This document shows positions 36,705 through 48,538 of a stretch of DNA of 64,000 nucleotides, in pieces. Positions within the stretch are counted from its first letter, which is position 1, and each line of letters begins with the position of its first letter. Origin of the DNA: Escallonia rubra (Eukaryota > Streptophyta > Magnoliopsida > Escalloniales > Escalloniaceae); assembly GCA_033065855.1 (NCBI GenBank), contig JAVXUO010001802.1:434001-498000 (forward strand). The letters are read 5' to 3'. The position numbers and the translations under genes are program-made. The notes under the pieces were generated by a model. The model saw nothing but the letters and a program-made list of their open reading frames with translations. It ran no database searches and was not told where the DNA came from.

Positions 36705-38072
36705 TGTTAGCCATATGGTTAGATAACCTAGGCTTACATCTTGTTTTGATGATAACTACACATTGATTATGTTCTAATGTGTGCTTTGAGCGTAATCTTA
36801 GTAGGTATATACATGCACACTCATGAAGACACATTTGAGAATTTGGATAGATGGATTAAAGCCAAAGAAGCTTAAAGCTATAGTGGACATGCTATGGAAG
36901 CTTCATCAAGTTCAATGTCAAAAAGCAAGAAAGAATGCATCGGCTAAGTTACTATCGATTATAATTGATCTTTACTATTATGTAACTAGTCTTGGTTTGA
37001 TGGTTGGATTGATGACTATGACCTTAGGACACCTTGTGCATTGCATGTGAGTTCATAACCTTTCACACAAGTGTGTTTCTTAAAAATGAGTGAACTTTGA
37101 GCTCACTCAGATTTTCTCAAGAATGTTTTTGGAGCTAAAATTTTCATATTTTGATATAAATTTTCATTAGCTTTCCAACGCAAAAAACAGTACCTCAATC
37201 CGATTTTTCTAGAGAAAGTTATGCCCAAAATAAGAAATGGGGTTTCGCGAGACAGTCGAGAAATAATAGCAAGGGAATGCAGTCGACTCCATTCCCAATG
37301 CAGTCGACTCCACTGACCATTGGGAGAGAAATAACAGCTAGTTTTGCCCAAAATCATATCAAATCTTTCCATAACAGCTATATTTGATATCTTCTCTATA
37401 TAAATGATTTGGGCATTCATCATACACCATGGAAACCACATTCTAAGCATCCATTCATTAGAGAAACATCAAGACTCGTAGATTAAACTTTTCTCTCTTC
37501 ATCTTCATGATTTTACATCATTAAAGAGAGCATCTTTGTGAGCAATTCTTTGATTGAGAGTGAGCATTCTTCAAGTCATCAATTCTCTCATCTCTCTATT
37601 GTACTAGAGCTTCATTTGTACTAATTTCCTTTCAAGAGGGTTTCTTTGTACTAAATTAATATTTGTAAAAGGATTGTGATCAAGGCTTGGGTTTGTCAAG
37701 TCTTGGAGAGCTTTGTGAAATTTTAAACCTTGTGCTTGGTGTGGGGATATCACCAAGTGTTGTAAGGGTTTTGATCTTGACCCGGAAGAAGATTGTTGCT
37801 AGTGGATTCTAGTTCTCTTGCAAGGAACTTCCTTGAAGAGGTGGATGTAGGCTTGAGGGTAGTTCAAGCCGAACCATTTAAATCTCCTTGTCAAGTATCT
37901 CTAACTCAATCTCTTTACTTATTGCTCTATAATTGTTTGAGATTTTGTAGTTAGCATCTTCATTTAAATATTACTTGGTTTGATTAAGATTCATAATTTT
38001 GCTTAGTTTAAATTCCCCGTTGATTTTCAAAAACTCTATTCACCCCCCTCTAGGGTTGTTTTATTGGTTTCA
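36705..38072 (+). mobile_element. Copia-like solo LTR, 1.37 kb, nested in the Mutator-like element
   Basis: It starts TGTTAGCC and ends GGTTTCA, with near-matching 5-bp flanks CATGT (36700-36704) and CATGC (38073-38077). A TATA box (CTATATAAATG) lies at about 37397 and the 3' part contains CACCCCCCTCTAGGG, common near the end of copia LTRs. The copy at 57317-58782 is the same family in opposite orientation and confirms both ends. There is no internal region, so it is a solo LTR. Superfamily assignment is by analogy. Confidence 0.85.
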
Positions 38073-38387
38073 CATGCCTTATTTTCTGCTTTCTCAAGGA
38101 AAATGAAGGATATCTTACAAACCCACAGCCATATCATGTCGGCACATTGGAACTGCAAATCGAGATGTCTTCTAGAACATGCTGGCGGTGCAATCTGGAG
38201 GATAAGCATAAAGGACCCTTAAGATCTTTGGAGTCTTCTGAGTTTGATTTGTTGTCAATTATCTTAGTCACACAAAGAATAAGCAGAAAGGATAAGCAGA
38301 GCGGTGGGCCCATTGTCATCGACGGGAAAGGAGAGGGGCGGGCAGGGGGGGGGGGGGAGGGAGGGACGGCGGCGTGGGTAGCGGCAG

Positions 38388-39650
38388 ATAGGGGTGAGCA
38401 CGGTTCGGTTTGGTCCAGTTTTGGGGCCAAACCGAACCGATGGACCTCGGTTCACAAATTTCTAAATCAAACCGAACCATGACACCTCGGTTTGAACGGT
38501 TCAAATTGAACGGTTCAGATCGGTTTAGGTGTGCTTTGAACATTATTTTGTTTTAAACTACAAACTGCTTTAAAAGAGTATATTGCAATTAGAAATTTTC
38601 AAACTTCACTATCATTCAGAAACTTTAAATATCAAACTCCACACTTCATACATTCTACGATATATCACATACCTATATCAAATGATTTAGATAAAGGCTT
38701 GGGATCTTGAATTTTGCATGTTTCTACTGTGATCTACATGACATTTAGGATCAATCTGAAAATTTAGTGTATCATTCTGTAGCTTTTTACACAAAAAACA
38801 TCTACCAAGGAGTGGCTTTTAGCAACATATGCACAAATGCTACTTGTTGTCCCAGAAAAAAAAGAGGAAAACGGTTTCAGATTGAAGATTTTTTATTCCC
38901 AGAATATATACATAGAAATTAAATAGAGAAGAAGATCATGTATAGTTCAAGATCTTATTTCAATTCCAGAATGTGGCAACAAGTACATATATCAATCAAC
39001 AGTGAAACTCTCCTAAAGCTTACCAAGGTTGCTTGAGCATAACGTCGAAGAGAAGCTTGTTTCTAGATTTATTGCGGATCCAAAGCCCAACGTCGTCGAA
39101 GAGATCCAAACCTCATTGTCGCAGATCGGATTCCCTATATATTCAAGATTTGTTTCTCTATGTATCCAAACCCCAGATCCTTCAAGATAAAGGGATATCA
39201 TTGGATATTGAGTAAGATCAAAGATGAGCACTGTCACTGAAGCGAAGAATAGTAGGGGGCAGCTGAAGTGAAGAAGAGTTGAGGGCGGATGTTGCTGAAG
39301 TGAAGAAGAGTATGGGGCGGCTGAAGTGTGGAAGACAGGCTGAAAATGAATGAATTAGGGTGAGATGACGTGAACTAACTAGGGTCAAGGACAAGTATAT
39401 ATAGTTCTATTGTATCCCTAGTTATTCAGCTAATTAGGGTAAAGGTTTTTTTATTCTTAATATAAGCCCTCAGTTCGGTTCGGTGCCGGTTTGGAATTTC
39501 TGAACCGTGAACCGAACCGAACCGAACCGGCCTCGGTTTGAAATTTTGAATCCAAACCGTTCAAGCTCATCAACGGTTCGGATTCAATCGGTTCAGTTTT
39601 CTCGGTTTGAACGGTTCGGCTCGGTTTGATCGGTTCGCTGCTCACCCCTA
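38388..39650. mobile_element. hAT-like non-autonomous element, TSD GCGGCAGA
   Basis: The terminal inverted repeats are TAGGGGTGAGCA at both ends. The 8-bp target duplication GCGGCAGA is perfect (38380-38387 and 39651-39658), as expected for hAT transposons. Subterminal regions of 150-180 bp are packed with CGGTT and AACCG motifs in both orientations, also typical of hAT transposase-binding regions. No transposase is present in the 1,263 bp. Confidence 0.9.
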
Positions 39651-39804
39651 GCGGCAGATATGGATTTGACGGCGGGGAGGGAGAGGGGTAAACAGCGGGG
39701 TTGGGGGGAAGGGAGGGGACGCCGGGGTGGTGGGAGGGAGGGACCGGTGGGGTGGGGACAGGGAGACGCCGGCGGCTGGGTAGGGGATGACTTAGATTGA
39801 AGAG

Positions 39805-40020
39805 TAACCCTAATTATTAGGGGTTTGGAAACCCCAATCTGGAAATAGGGTTTTGAATTGTATAAAGCCTTGATCAAAACCTTAATTTGAAAATTAGGGT
39901 TTTGGAAACCCCAATGTGGAAATAGGGTTTTAAATTGTATATAGCCTTGATCATAACCCTAATTTGGAAATTAGGATTTTGGAAACCCCAATCTGGAAAT
40001 AGGGTTTTAAATTGTAAAAT
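39805..40020. repeat. Three-unit tandem repeat, about 72-77 bp per unit
   Basis: Each unit contains TTTGGAAACCCCAAT, then TGGAAATAGGGTTTT, then AATTGTA. The units lie at about 39806-39879, 39880-39956 and 39957-40020. They sit in the right arm region of the Mutator-like element. Confidence 0.8.
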
Positions 40021-40389
40021 GCTTATCAAGGCTAGTATTGGCATTTTAGAAATACATATCGATGACATCAGCATAAGTGTATGATTTTTTAACGGATGTG
40101 AAACGGATGGACACGACTGATACATTTTCAAAGTTTTTTGTCACGGTATGTTACATTTTGAAACTTAGTGTCCTTGACTGTAATTACACACTAACCTCAG
40201 GGACATATGTATAATTAGCCCTAAATTTATTATATGTTGGAAATTAAATGAACCGAGTACTTTATTGTTCTTTAACAATAGATAACAACTATGCCACGTT
40301 TGGAACCTGGACTTATCCCAAACTTCTCACCTTTCAGTTTTGCTTTTTTGGTTTGAAATTAATTATGTTCATTAAGTTACATACAAACA

Positions 40390-40393
<4 letters not shown>

Positions 40394-40429
<36 letters not shown>

Positions 40430-40434
40430 TCCCC
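40394..40434. repeat. CT microsatellite
   Basis: An uninterrupted run of about 16 CT units followed by a CCCTCTCCCC tail, located upstream of the small gene at 40761. Confidence 0.9.
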
Positions 40435-40712
40435 TCCAAAGAACTGAACCGTAACGTCTGCAACAAGTGCTAAGAAAGAAAAATACAATGCCTATGGCTA
40501 TGGCTATATATGAGACCTCTCACTCATATCAAAACGCCTAATAATCACCTTTCTCCGTCCATATTTTACTCATAACGAGGCAGAAAGACGCGTGACATCT
40601 CACTCATGCAAGTGCAGTTCATGAAATAAGCAAAGCCAAAAAGCTTACACATCTTCCATGTGAGATGTCACCCGGCCATTGAACTCTTCACCCTACACTA
40701 GACCAATTTTGT

Positions 40713-40720
40713 TTATATAG
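40713..40720 (+). promoter_or_regulatory. Possible TATA box of the 40761 small gene
   Basis: TTATATAG lies 41-48 bp before the ATG, leaving a very short leader of about 15 nt. A second TATATATG at about 40504 is an alternative. Confidence 0.4.
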
Positions 40721-40760
40721 CAACAGCATTACAAGATTGGAATCTACAAAGGGAGCTCTC

Positions 40761-41042
40761 ATGGGAAGGATAAGAGAGAAGCCTTTGAGAATGGAGAAGA
40801 TTATCAAGTGCTGTAAGAGGCTAATCAAGAAGATGTTACTAACATCTCGTTCCCATGATAAGAACTCTGATGTCCGAGAAACTACAGTCCCACCTCCACG
40901 TCCAGTTCACTGCGACGAGCTATTCGTCCCATCAGCAAGGAAAAAGGGTACACGAGCGCATAATATTGATGTTGATCCATTCGTAGCCTATCAACTTGGT
41001 GCCCAACATCACTTCACCATGAGGCCTAACATCTATCTTTGA
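40761..41042 (+). CDS. Possible small basic protein, 93 residues, unknown function
   Basis: I do not recognise this protein. The frame opens with MGRIREKPLRMEKIIKCCKR and has a basic amphipathic N-terminus (Lys/Arg every few residues with a CC pair). A polar middle with PPPRP and a C-terminal part with HCDELFVPSARKKG and ending MRPNIYL follow. There is no signal peptide or membrane segment. Support for a real gene is an ATG close behind a TATA-like box, a single intact frame and gene-like codon use. It lies just outside the right end of the Mutator-like element. It could be a lineage-specific gene, a 3' exon of something larger, or a chance frame. Confidence 0.5.
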   Translation: MGRIREKPLRMEKIIKCCKRLIKKMLLTSRSHDKNSDVRETTVPPPRPVHCDELFVPSARKKGTRAHNIDVDPFVAYQLGAQHHFTMRPNIYL

Positions 41043-41791
41043 CAGACACAGGACAGAGAATTGAGGGGCTGTAACTTGTAAGTTGTTATGTTGTTGTATC
41101 TCCTTTCCTTGCATGTTTAATTAGAGGTAAAGCAAGCTCTATCACTATATATCATGAATGGAAATGATCAAATAAGATGAAGATCATTACACCAACATGA
41201 TAATGATTGTTTTCGATCACTTGACTGGTTTCATGTCTTGGAAGAATATGAAGTCTCCCCGGTAGTGGCTATTATGGAAATTTCTCCCAAGTATCAACCA
41301 TATTTTCTGCAGCAAATGCAATATAAAAAGTATGTAGTGTGATTTGCAGAAGGAAAAATAATGTCCTTATGACCCTTACAACAACGGCTTTTACCAACCT
41401 GGTTTAAGGCTTGCCTGCAGTCTCGGTTCCATTTGTGAAGTGTGCGGATCACATCGACTGTAAAATAAGTAATAATAGTAGCATGTTACTGTTGCAAGGT
41501 CACAGGAAAAGTGCTCGAGTTTGGCCATGGTAGGTAAGCCATGTTTAACCAACTGATGGCCTTTTGGTTCAATTCTTGTTGCTTTTACATGCACACACCA
41601 ATTAACTGAAGCAATATCTTTTCATACCATGTATCAAAGCAAAAAAAGGTTAATCCTCCGATTTTCCAGTGAAATTAATGAACTAACAGCGTGTTCTCGA
41701 GAAGATTGAATATAGACAAATTCAGATCCAGTAGTATTTTACACAGAGAGTTATGTACAATACTGTTTACTGTTTGCTATCAGAATTGTTC
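41043..41791. other. 3' flank of the small gene and of lipase copy A
   Basis: No additional gene was recognised between the plus-strand small gene and the minus-strand lipase stop codon. The right end is the lipase 3' untranslated region. Confidence 0.4.
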
Positions 41792-44144
41792 TCATTGAAG
41801 CTTGAAGAAGGCCATAAGAGGATTATACACAACTTCCTTAGCATTTACACCAAAAACAAAATCCGCGTGTGCATAGTCCTCTGTATACTGCACTACAAGC
41901 TTATCGGCTTCATGATCATGGAGACTGTCTAGCAGGGTTTGCACATCCTTCACATCGGAAAGCAAGTCCTGCCCTCCATAGCCGAGGAAAAGAGGAATGT
42001 CATTTGGGATGCTTGTCATGTTGTACTCAGGAGGAGTGGGCTGCCCATAATGCTTGTTGTTCTCGTCTTCGCTTCCATAGTCATACATTGCTATGGTCCC
42101 CCTTCTAATCACTAATAAACCACATAGTCGAAGACATGGATTAACAACATGTAATGAAGAAGAAGGGGGAAAAAACTGATTTTGCAAATTGGCCATTGAT
42201 GTTCATTATTCTTCTTCACGTGTCTAGTAAGTTATGCCTGCTGACTACTTAATAATCATGAAACCCAATGATTCAGTGTAAGATTCTTGAATTCTTATTT
42301 CTAGGAGAAAGAACGCAACGAATTCATAAAGAGTTTGCAAGAAGGGATTATTTGTGGCATATCATATGTACTAGAAGAAAGTATTCTTTTCTTGAACAGA
42401 ACTTACTCTGAGCTAGATGGATCATGTTCCTTGTTGCTGTTGACTGAGGCTCATGTTCAAGAAAATTGTTTGTCTGGGAGGAGTTTACACAGCAATTCTT
42501 ACCTAAGCAATTAAACAAAGCCGGTCAGTAGCAGAAAAAGGTTACGTTTCTTGAAGATGCTAATGATCAGGCCAAGAACATTGACTTTACCAGTGAAAGA
42601 AGTCATCAAATCGCTGCAATTAACATCCGGTTGCTTGCATATATCTTCCAAAAGTTGGGCAACAGCCTTCCTGGCAAAAGAAGTAGCATTCCTGTGAGTT
42701 CTGGTTATGCAAATAAATTACCATCTAACATGCGGAGTTCTCTTAAAGCCTTCAAAAGATCATACTCAGTTGATCAAATAGTTATTGAATCTAGGCACAG
42801 TTACATTTTTGAAGTTTTTGACGCATGCCCGTTGCATCATTTGGTCAAGAAAAACCTGATAATTTCTTCTGCTATCGTACAAGGAAACAATGGTTGAGTA
42901 TTAATGTTTTTACTAAGTAAATTGTATGAGTTGCTTTCTCACCCTCTTGGAGCAAACTCATGGATACCCAACCAGAGCAAGTCCTGTTCGAAATTGACAT
43001 AAGAAAGAATGTAAGAAGTTTCACTCGTACACAATCCAGAACCATTGCCAGGACAAGAGAGGATAATTTACTTCAGCTAAAAAAATATCAGCGGCGCCCC
43101 TTGCAAGAGGAGAGGGCATTTGGCCCATATAAGCAATAGGGCTAAGCAAAGCAGCTGATCTTAACATGTTCACCATCTTGTCTTGGGAGAAAGCAGCAAA
43201 AGCAATCAAAGTTCCCTAAGAGGTATCAAAGGAGAGAGTCAAATACCACTTGTGTAAAACATCCAGCATAAACACCAACCACCTTATTGTTGGGAAAGTG
43301 CGAAAGTTACGAAACAGAATGAGAGCACAAAATATGGGAAAAATTACCAAGGAATGCCCAACATAGTGCAGTTTCTGCCCTGTTTGATCATGAACAAGTT
43401 GGAAAAAAGCAGGAAGATCATACGCAGCTAGTTCATCCCACGACCAATCCCAATAAGACTGCAATTTTGAAGTATAACAAGATCAAAAGAAAACTCAAGT
43501 GTGCCATCTAATAAAGTTAAAAACCTGCGTGAAAACGATGAGAACCGGATCATTGGGACTAAGTGATGTGTGTCCACGGCTATAATTAGTTCCACGGCTG
43601 TTGGCAAGCCAAACATCGTATCCACCGTCAGCCAATATAAATCCTAAAGACTCATTTGGGGAATTCAACACCCATGTTCCTGCATCCTGTCACCACATCA
43701 TAACCTGTCTCAAGCCCTACTACCGGTTTTTATATCCATAGAAATTTAAAATTAAGACACCATAGTGTGGTACTAAAAGTAGATTACGAAATTAGATAAC
43801 CATCAGAAGCCCGTGTTGCAAGAGAACGGGTGGTTTGTCTGCTTTTTTGCCAGACCGCCCAACTGGAATCCTCTGCATGCTTAGAATATAACCATCTTGT
43901 GTTGTTACCTAAGAAGACACCAAAATCATATGATAATTAAGTTGGCGGAAAGTTATGTAAACAGAGCAGTAGAAACTTATTGATACTTTCATACTGTGTG
44001 CTCTTCGCAGACATAGCCTTCTGTCTTCACCATTGAAGCGCAAAGGCCATACTGACCATCTATCGAGTATGGTCCTGTTCTTGCTCTAGCTGCTGAGACA
44101 CAGAATAGAATTGCTATAACTAAAGTAGTTATTGAACTAGCCAT
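41792..44144 (-). CDS. Triacylglycerol lipase 2-like (gastric/lysosomal lipase family), copy A
   Basis: An acid-lipase-type alpha/beta hydrolase that cleaves acyl esters; plant members include Arabidopsis MPL1 and are secreted. Exons on the minus strand are 44144-43995, 43908-43801, 43686-43546, 43458-43348, 43215-43072, 42983-42943, 42670-42591, 42502-42407 and 42111-41792, all GT-AG, giving 396 residues. Residues 1-23 form a signal peptide ([19 protein letters not shown]). The lipase N-terminal block follows ([17 protein letters not shown]). [13 protein letters not shown] holds the oxyanion region. The nucleophile is Ser169 in GHSLG; the intron falls right after HSL. Asp339 (GGQDLLSD) and His372 (EDYAHADF) complete the triad. 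All three are present, so an active enzyme is expected. It is a tandem partner of 45614-48485 in the same orientation. Confidence 0.95.
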
Positions 44145-44201
44145 TTACAAAAATACAATCCCTTGTGCTTCTTGTTACAACCACCATGAATCATTCTACA
44201 T

Positions 44202-44209
44202 TTTTATAG
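44202..44209 (-). promoter_or_regulatory. TATA box of lipase copy A
   Basis: On the minus strand this reads CTATAAAA, about 58-65 bp before the ATG, a good core promoter distance. Confidence 0.55.
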
Positions 44210-45613
44210 TCCAGATGTATCAACATGAAGACAGAATAGAGTATAAGTTCTTATTATATGGTTAGGCTTAAGCCTTATAGTAAAATGTAATTGGAAAGTT
44301 CATAGAAAGGCATCCAGAGGGCCAATGCTTTCAACATTATCCAACCATTATTATGAGCTTGAGATTTCGTTGCTGCCACGGTTTTGTATTTATAAACTTC
44401 TTAGTTGACTTGTTCATACCGAGTATTCAGACCAGTACGTTGGACATTTGGGGGAAGCCATGAGATACATCAACAGAACGTTGGGTGAAGTAGAAGTATC
44501 TTGTTTGTAGTGAAATACTCCAATAATTTATGGGTTGAAGCTGCTAGTTCTGCCTAACTCCCTAACCCCCAAAAGTCATTTGGAAGACCATCATTATAAT
44601 CTGTTTCTTCTCAAGGCTAAGAATATAGGATTGTGCTATGTATGTATTCAAACCACTTTGCAGATTACTACTCCATAAAATAGAAATACAATTGCAGAAA
44701 GAGTTCGGATGTCTTTCTCAAGACACTTATTGTCTTTGCCAAAATGTCATAAAATGCCAAAGTTGTTCTGTAGATGACATGTTCAAGCAAACCACTGCAT
44801 CGTCTGTTTTCTAACAAAGATCTCAATTCATCTGAGATGGAAAACCTTTTTATTTGAAAACCATTGCGTTGTTGTCTTCAACAGTGCGCATGTGGATTCA
44901 CTATCAGTATTTTGATCTCAAAATACTCCCTCATAAGACTTGATCCACTCATCCATTTTGTTGGTATCCCACAAGGCCACAACTAAGATATTACATCTAA
45001 AACAGCCTTTTACTCGATCCAACTCCAAGTTCAGTCATTTCAAATAGCTGCATAGGAAATGCATACACAAACTTGTAGTTCCTGTAGGTTGGTGCAAATG
45101 ACAGCTTACAATCAACACTAATTCTACGGAAGCCAATGAGATACTTAATAAGACAATGAGCGCAGGGGTGAGGGAAACTCAATTCACCTTTAACAGAATT
45201 AGTATCAGTTGAAGTGGTCATTTTTGTACTAGTGACCATCTTAGTTGTTCGTCTTAACATACAAAACCAAATTGTGTTTTCCCACTGATGAAGAAACAAA
45301 TGTTACGACCAAACAACTACGATCAATATGGTATTGAAACTTCATCGATCTCAAATAGAGCTGGAACGACCAAACAACTTCGATCAAGATGGTATTGGAA
45401 CTTCATCGGTCTCAAATAGAGCTGGAACGACCAAACAACTTCGATCAAGATGGTATTGAAACTTCATCGATCTCAAATAGATCTGCAACTAATTGGGGTG
45501 TCACTTTTGACAACCACCTGACTAAATAACACGCGAAAAAGATATATTATTCTGGACAACGAATAACGGGTTCACAATTATTTGTTTTGTGCTGTTGAAT
45601 GTTCTCAATGTTC
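44210..45613. other. Intergenic DNA between the two lipase genes
   Basis: This holds the upstream region of copy A and the 3' flank of copy B. Apart from the tandem repeat at 45305-45487 I recognise no gene or element; the open frame at 44997-45299 (minus) has no domain. Confidence 0.45.
45305..45487. repeat. Three copies of a 61-bp tandem repeat
   Basis: Units 45305-45365, 45366-45426 and 45427-45487 begin ACGACCAAACAACT and contain GGTATTG and CTTCATCG. They differ by only a few bases, so the expansion is recent. They lie about 125 bp beyond the stop codon of lipase copy B, possibly within its 3' untranslated region or terminator. Confidence 0.92.
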
Positions 45614-48485
45614 TCACTGAAGCTTAAAAAACCCCATGAGAGGCTCATACACCTCTTGCCTGGCATTCTCAGCCATAACATAATCTGCATGAGCATAGTC
45701 TTCTCTATATTGAATGACAAGCTTGTCTCCATCATGATCTTTGAGGCTTTCTAACAAGAGCTTCACGTCATTGGGATCAGAAAGTGCATCTGCCCCTCCA
45801 TAACTAAGGAACAGAGGAAGGTCATTCGGTATAGTTGTCATGTCATAAGCAGGAGGAGTAGGCTGCCCATAGTGTTTCATGTTCTCATCCTCATCTTGGT
45901 AGTCATACATCCTAATGGTTCCTTCTCTTATCACTGTCAAACACAAAAAAAGAAGAGTCAGAGAGTCTGGCACCATTGTTTAACATTTAATTGCTTGGAT
46001 TACTTAATGCTTTTTGTCGATCGAGTCTACTAGTTAAATAGCTAGAAATACACAGCCTTCCTCTTAGTATACCTATCTTCATCTTTATATTTTTTCGGTG
46101 TGCATATTCTAGTATCAACTCAAAAGTTTAAATCGTAAGTACTGCCCAAAGAAGAATCCTTGGATTAGTTTCCACTATACAGATTGATCCAACAGTCAAC
46201 TAAACTGAACTCGTTGTAATGTTCTGTTTCATATCGTCTTTCTTAACCAACAATGTGCGAGAGATATGATTTGTTGGTTTCTGTCAATTCTCTGCAGATC
46301 GTGTCCTTAGAAGACTCGAACGCAGTAAATGTCCTTCATCACCGCTTAGTGTTCTAGAACAATAATATACCAAACAGAAACTGTGATGTAACATTTTTTT
46401 CTTCTACAAGTACCAGAAGTTCAATACAAACACAAGTTCTTTTTTCACAAGTAACAGAAACTTTTATTTACTTACTCTGAGCCACGTGAATCATGTTTTT
46501 GGTTGATGTAGACTGAGGCTCGTGCTGCAGAAACACATTCACGATAGAAGAGTTGAGGCAACAATTCTGACCTACGGTGATAAAAACATGCCAAGTCAGT
46601 AATGGAGTGGAAACCTTTTCTAGGCAAGAAGTTAATTCACACACACTACCTGTGAAGGACGTCAACAAGTGAGTGCAGTCAACTCCTGCTTTTGAGCAGA
46701 GTTTCATAAGCAGTTCGACTGCAGCCTCCCTGCTCATTCAAGAGAAAGGTTCCTCTGTCAGGTTTCCTTCTAAAATTGTGCAAGCACCACTTTATGCAGT
46801 ATAAATTACAGTTCTCCAAGAGTTTTGGAAACAAAAAGGGCTATGGCCAGTTCTATAGGATTGTTTTGGTTCGGTTTAGACTGTGAACTGTTGATTGGCA
46901 TCGCAATGAACTTCATAATGGACTACTTGCATGCTAAGGAGACAGAAATGTTTGGAAGAAAGAGCCTCACCCTCTTGGATCGAATTCATGAATTCCCAAC
47001 CACATTAAAGCCTGTAGAATAAGAATTCGTCAGGATTGTTCTATCAAAACTAAACAGGGTAGTCAAATACGGAAATGAATCAACTAATTACTTCGGCAAT
47101 GAAGTTATCAGCAGCAGTTCTTGCTAGTGGGGAGGTCAACTGACCCACATAAGCAATTGGGCTAAGCAAGGCAGCTGATCGTAGCATGCTGACCAGCTGC
47201 CCTTTCGAGAAGGAAGCTAGAGCAATCAAGGTTCCCTGCAAAAAGATCGAAAAGTTAAAAGCTCCATTTTCTCAGAAGAGGCAAAATCATTACGCAGAAT
47301 ATAGGCTTGCACATGAATTCAAACAATGTAACCGATTCCAAGCACACATAATTACCAGGGAGTGTCCAACATAGTGCAGTTTCTGTCCTGTTTGACCATA
47401 AACATACTCATACGTAGCAGGAAGATCATAAGCTACCAATTCATCCCATGTCCAATCCCAATAAGCCTACAAAAGAAGCCTAGAAGTTAATAAAAAGAAA
47501 AGAAAGTGAAGAAACAGGAGAATGATGAGCTGGAAGGTAGATAACTGCGCCTTCGGGACTGAGAGATGTGTGTCCACGGCTATATTTAGTTCCACGGGTG
47601 CTTGCAAGCCACACGTCAAATCCATCATCTGCCAACAGAAGTGCCAAAGATTGATCTGGAGGACTCAGCAACCATGTTATCCCATCCTGTCACCATACCA
47701 TTACTTATGTTTTATCAGAATTATTCAATCTATACCAGATAAGTATAGAAAAAGCTCGAACAGAGAAGGGTAGGGATAGGATCCATCTTATGGAGGACCA
47801 GTTGTTAACTAACAAGCTCACATGATTGATTACTCAATTTGGAAAGAATACTTGCCAAAGAATTAGCACTACTTGTATCAGAAAAAAGAGTTTCTAACAT
47901 ACTAAAGTAAGTTTATTTTGATTCATTCTAATTCCACATAGCACTGGTACCGATGAACGTGCAGTTAATTAAGAACTAGCAATTCAAGAGGTAGTTTTGC
48001 AAGTTACTGCATTTTCTGATGTCTTAAACTAGAAAACTAGTAAATAAACACTGTTTCATGTGCAAAGACGCGTATTACACTAGTGAACCCTGATACAAAA
48101 TTACTTACCATGAGGAGCCCATGCTGCAGCAGGACTGGCGGCCTGTTCCCTGGCTCCCCACCTGACCGGCCTACTGGAATTCTCTGCATGCTGAGAATGT
48201 AACCATCTTTTGTTGTCACCTGAAACCGAGTGTTTCGACATTAGAGTAAACCAATAGATCGTGTCATAAACCTCAGAGTTTGTAAACTGGGTATAATTAG
48301 TTGGCGCATACTGTATGCTCTTGGCAACCGTAGCCTTGTGGCTCCACCATCGAACTGCAAATGCCGTCATCGGCCAGAACAGCCACACTACTCTCTTCCT
48401 TGACAGACACCAACTTTGTTCTGCTTGCAAAAGCTGATCCACAGAACAAAATCACGAGAGCTATAGAGGCTAAACCGTTGGCCAT
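45614..48485 (-). CDS. Triacylglycerol lipase 2-like, copy B
   Basis: A paralogue of copy A with matching intron positions and phases. Exons on the minus strand are 48485-48312, 48219-48109, 47686-47546, 47466-47356, 47235-47092, 47011-46971, 46729-46650, 46571-46476 and 45933-45614, giving 405 residues. Seven of the nine exons have the same length as in copy A; only exons 1 and 2 differ. The start [20 protein letters not shown] is a signal peptide. The predicted mature N-terminus carries an extra stretch ([20 protein letters not shown]) relative to copy A. The triad is Ser178 (GHSLG), Asp348 (GGADALSD) and His381 (EDYAHADY). A TATA-like TATTTATA lies at about 48580-48587, and an upstream ATG opens a short frame that overlaps the real start. 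The ATG at 48485 is chosen because it directly precedes the hydrophobic signal segment. Confidence 0.95.
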
Positions 48486-48538
48486 CTTTTTAGTGGTTTT
48501 CCTGTTTCCTGCTGTGTCAGCAACCAACTTTTCTGCAT
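48470..48538 (-). CDS. Upstream open reading frame overlapping the lipase B start
   Basis: An ATG at 48538, just downstream of the likely transcription start, opens a 22-codon frame (MQKSWLLTQQ...) that runs through the main ATG in another phase and stops at 48470. If transcription starts about 30 bp after the TATA-like box, ribosomes would meet this ATG first, which usually lowers translation of the main frame. No peptide function is implied. Confidence 0.4.
   Translation of the reverse strand: MQKSWLLTQQETGKPLKRWPTV

Larger units (their letters stand above)
36503..40221. mobile_element. Mutator-like element with perfect 9-bp TSD, carrying two nested insertions
   Basis: The ends are inverted copies. 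The left starts GGGCTAATTACATTTATGTC. The right, reversed, starts GGGCTAATTATACATATGTC. Similarity runs inward for about 75-140 bp. The flanks are identical, TAAATTTAT at 36494-36502 and 40222-40230. Two later insertions (36705-38072 and 38388-39650) enlarge it. Without them and their duplications it is about 1.07 kb, similar to the other Mutator-like elements in the window. No transposase is seen. The remaining interior (38078-38380, 39659-40020) is of unknown origin and includes a GC-rich G-tract region and a three-unit tandem repeat. Confidence 0.88.
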
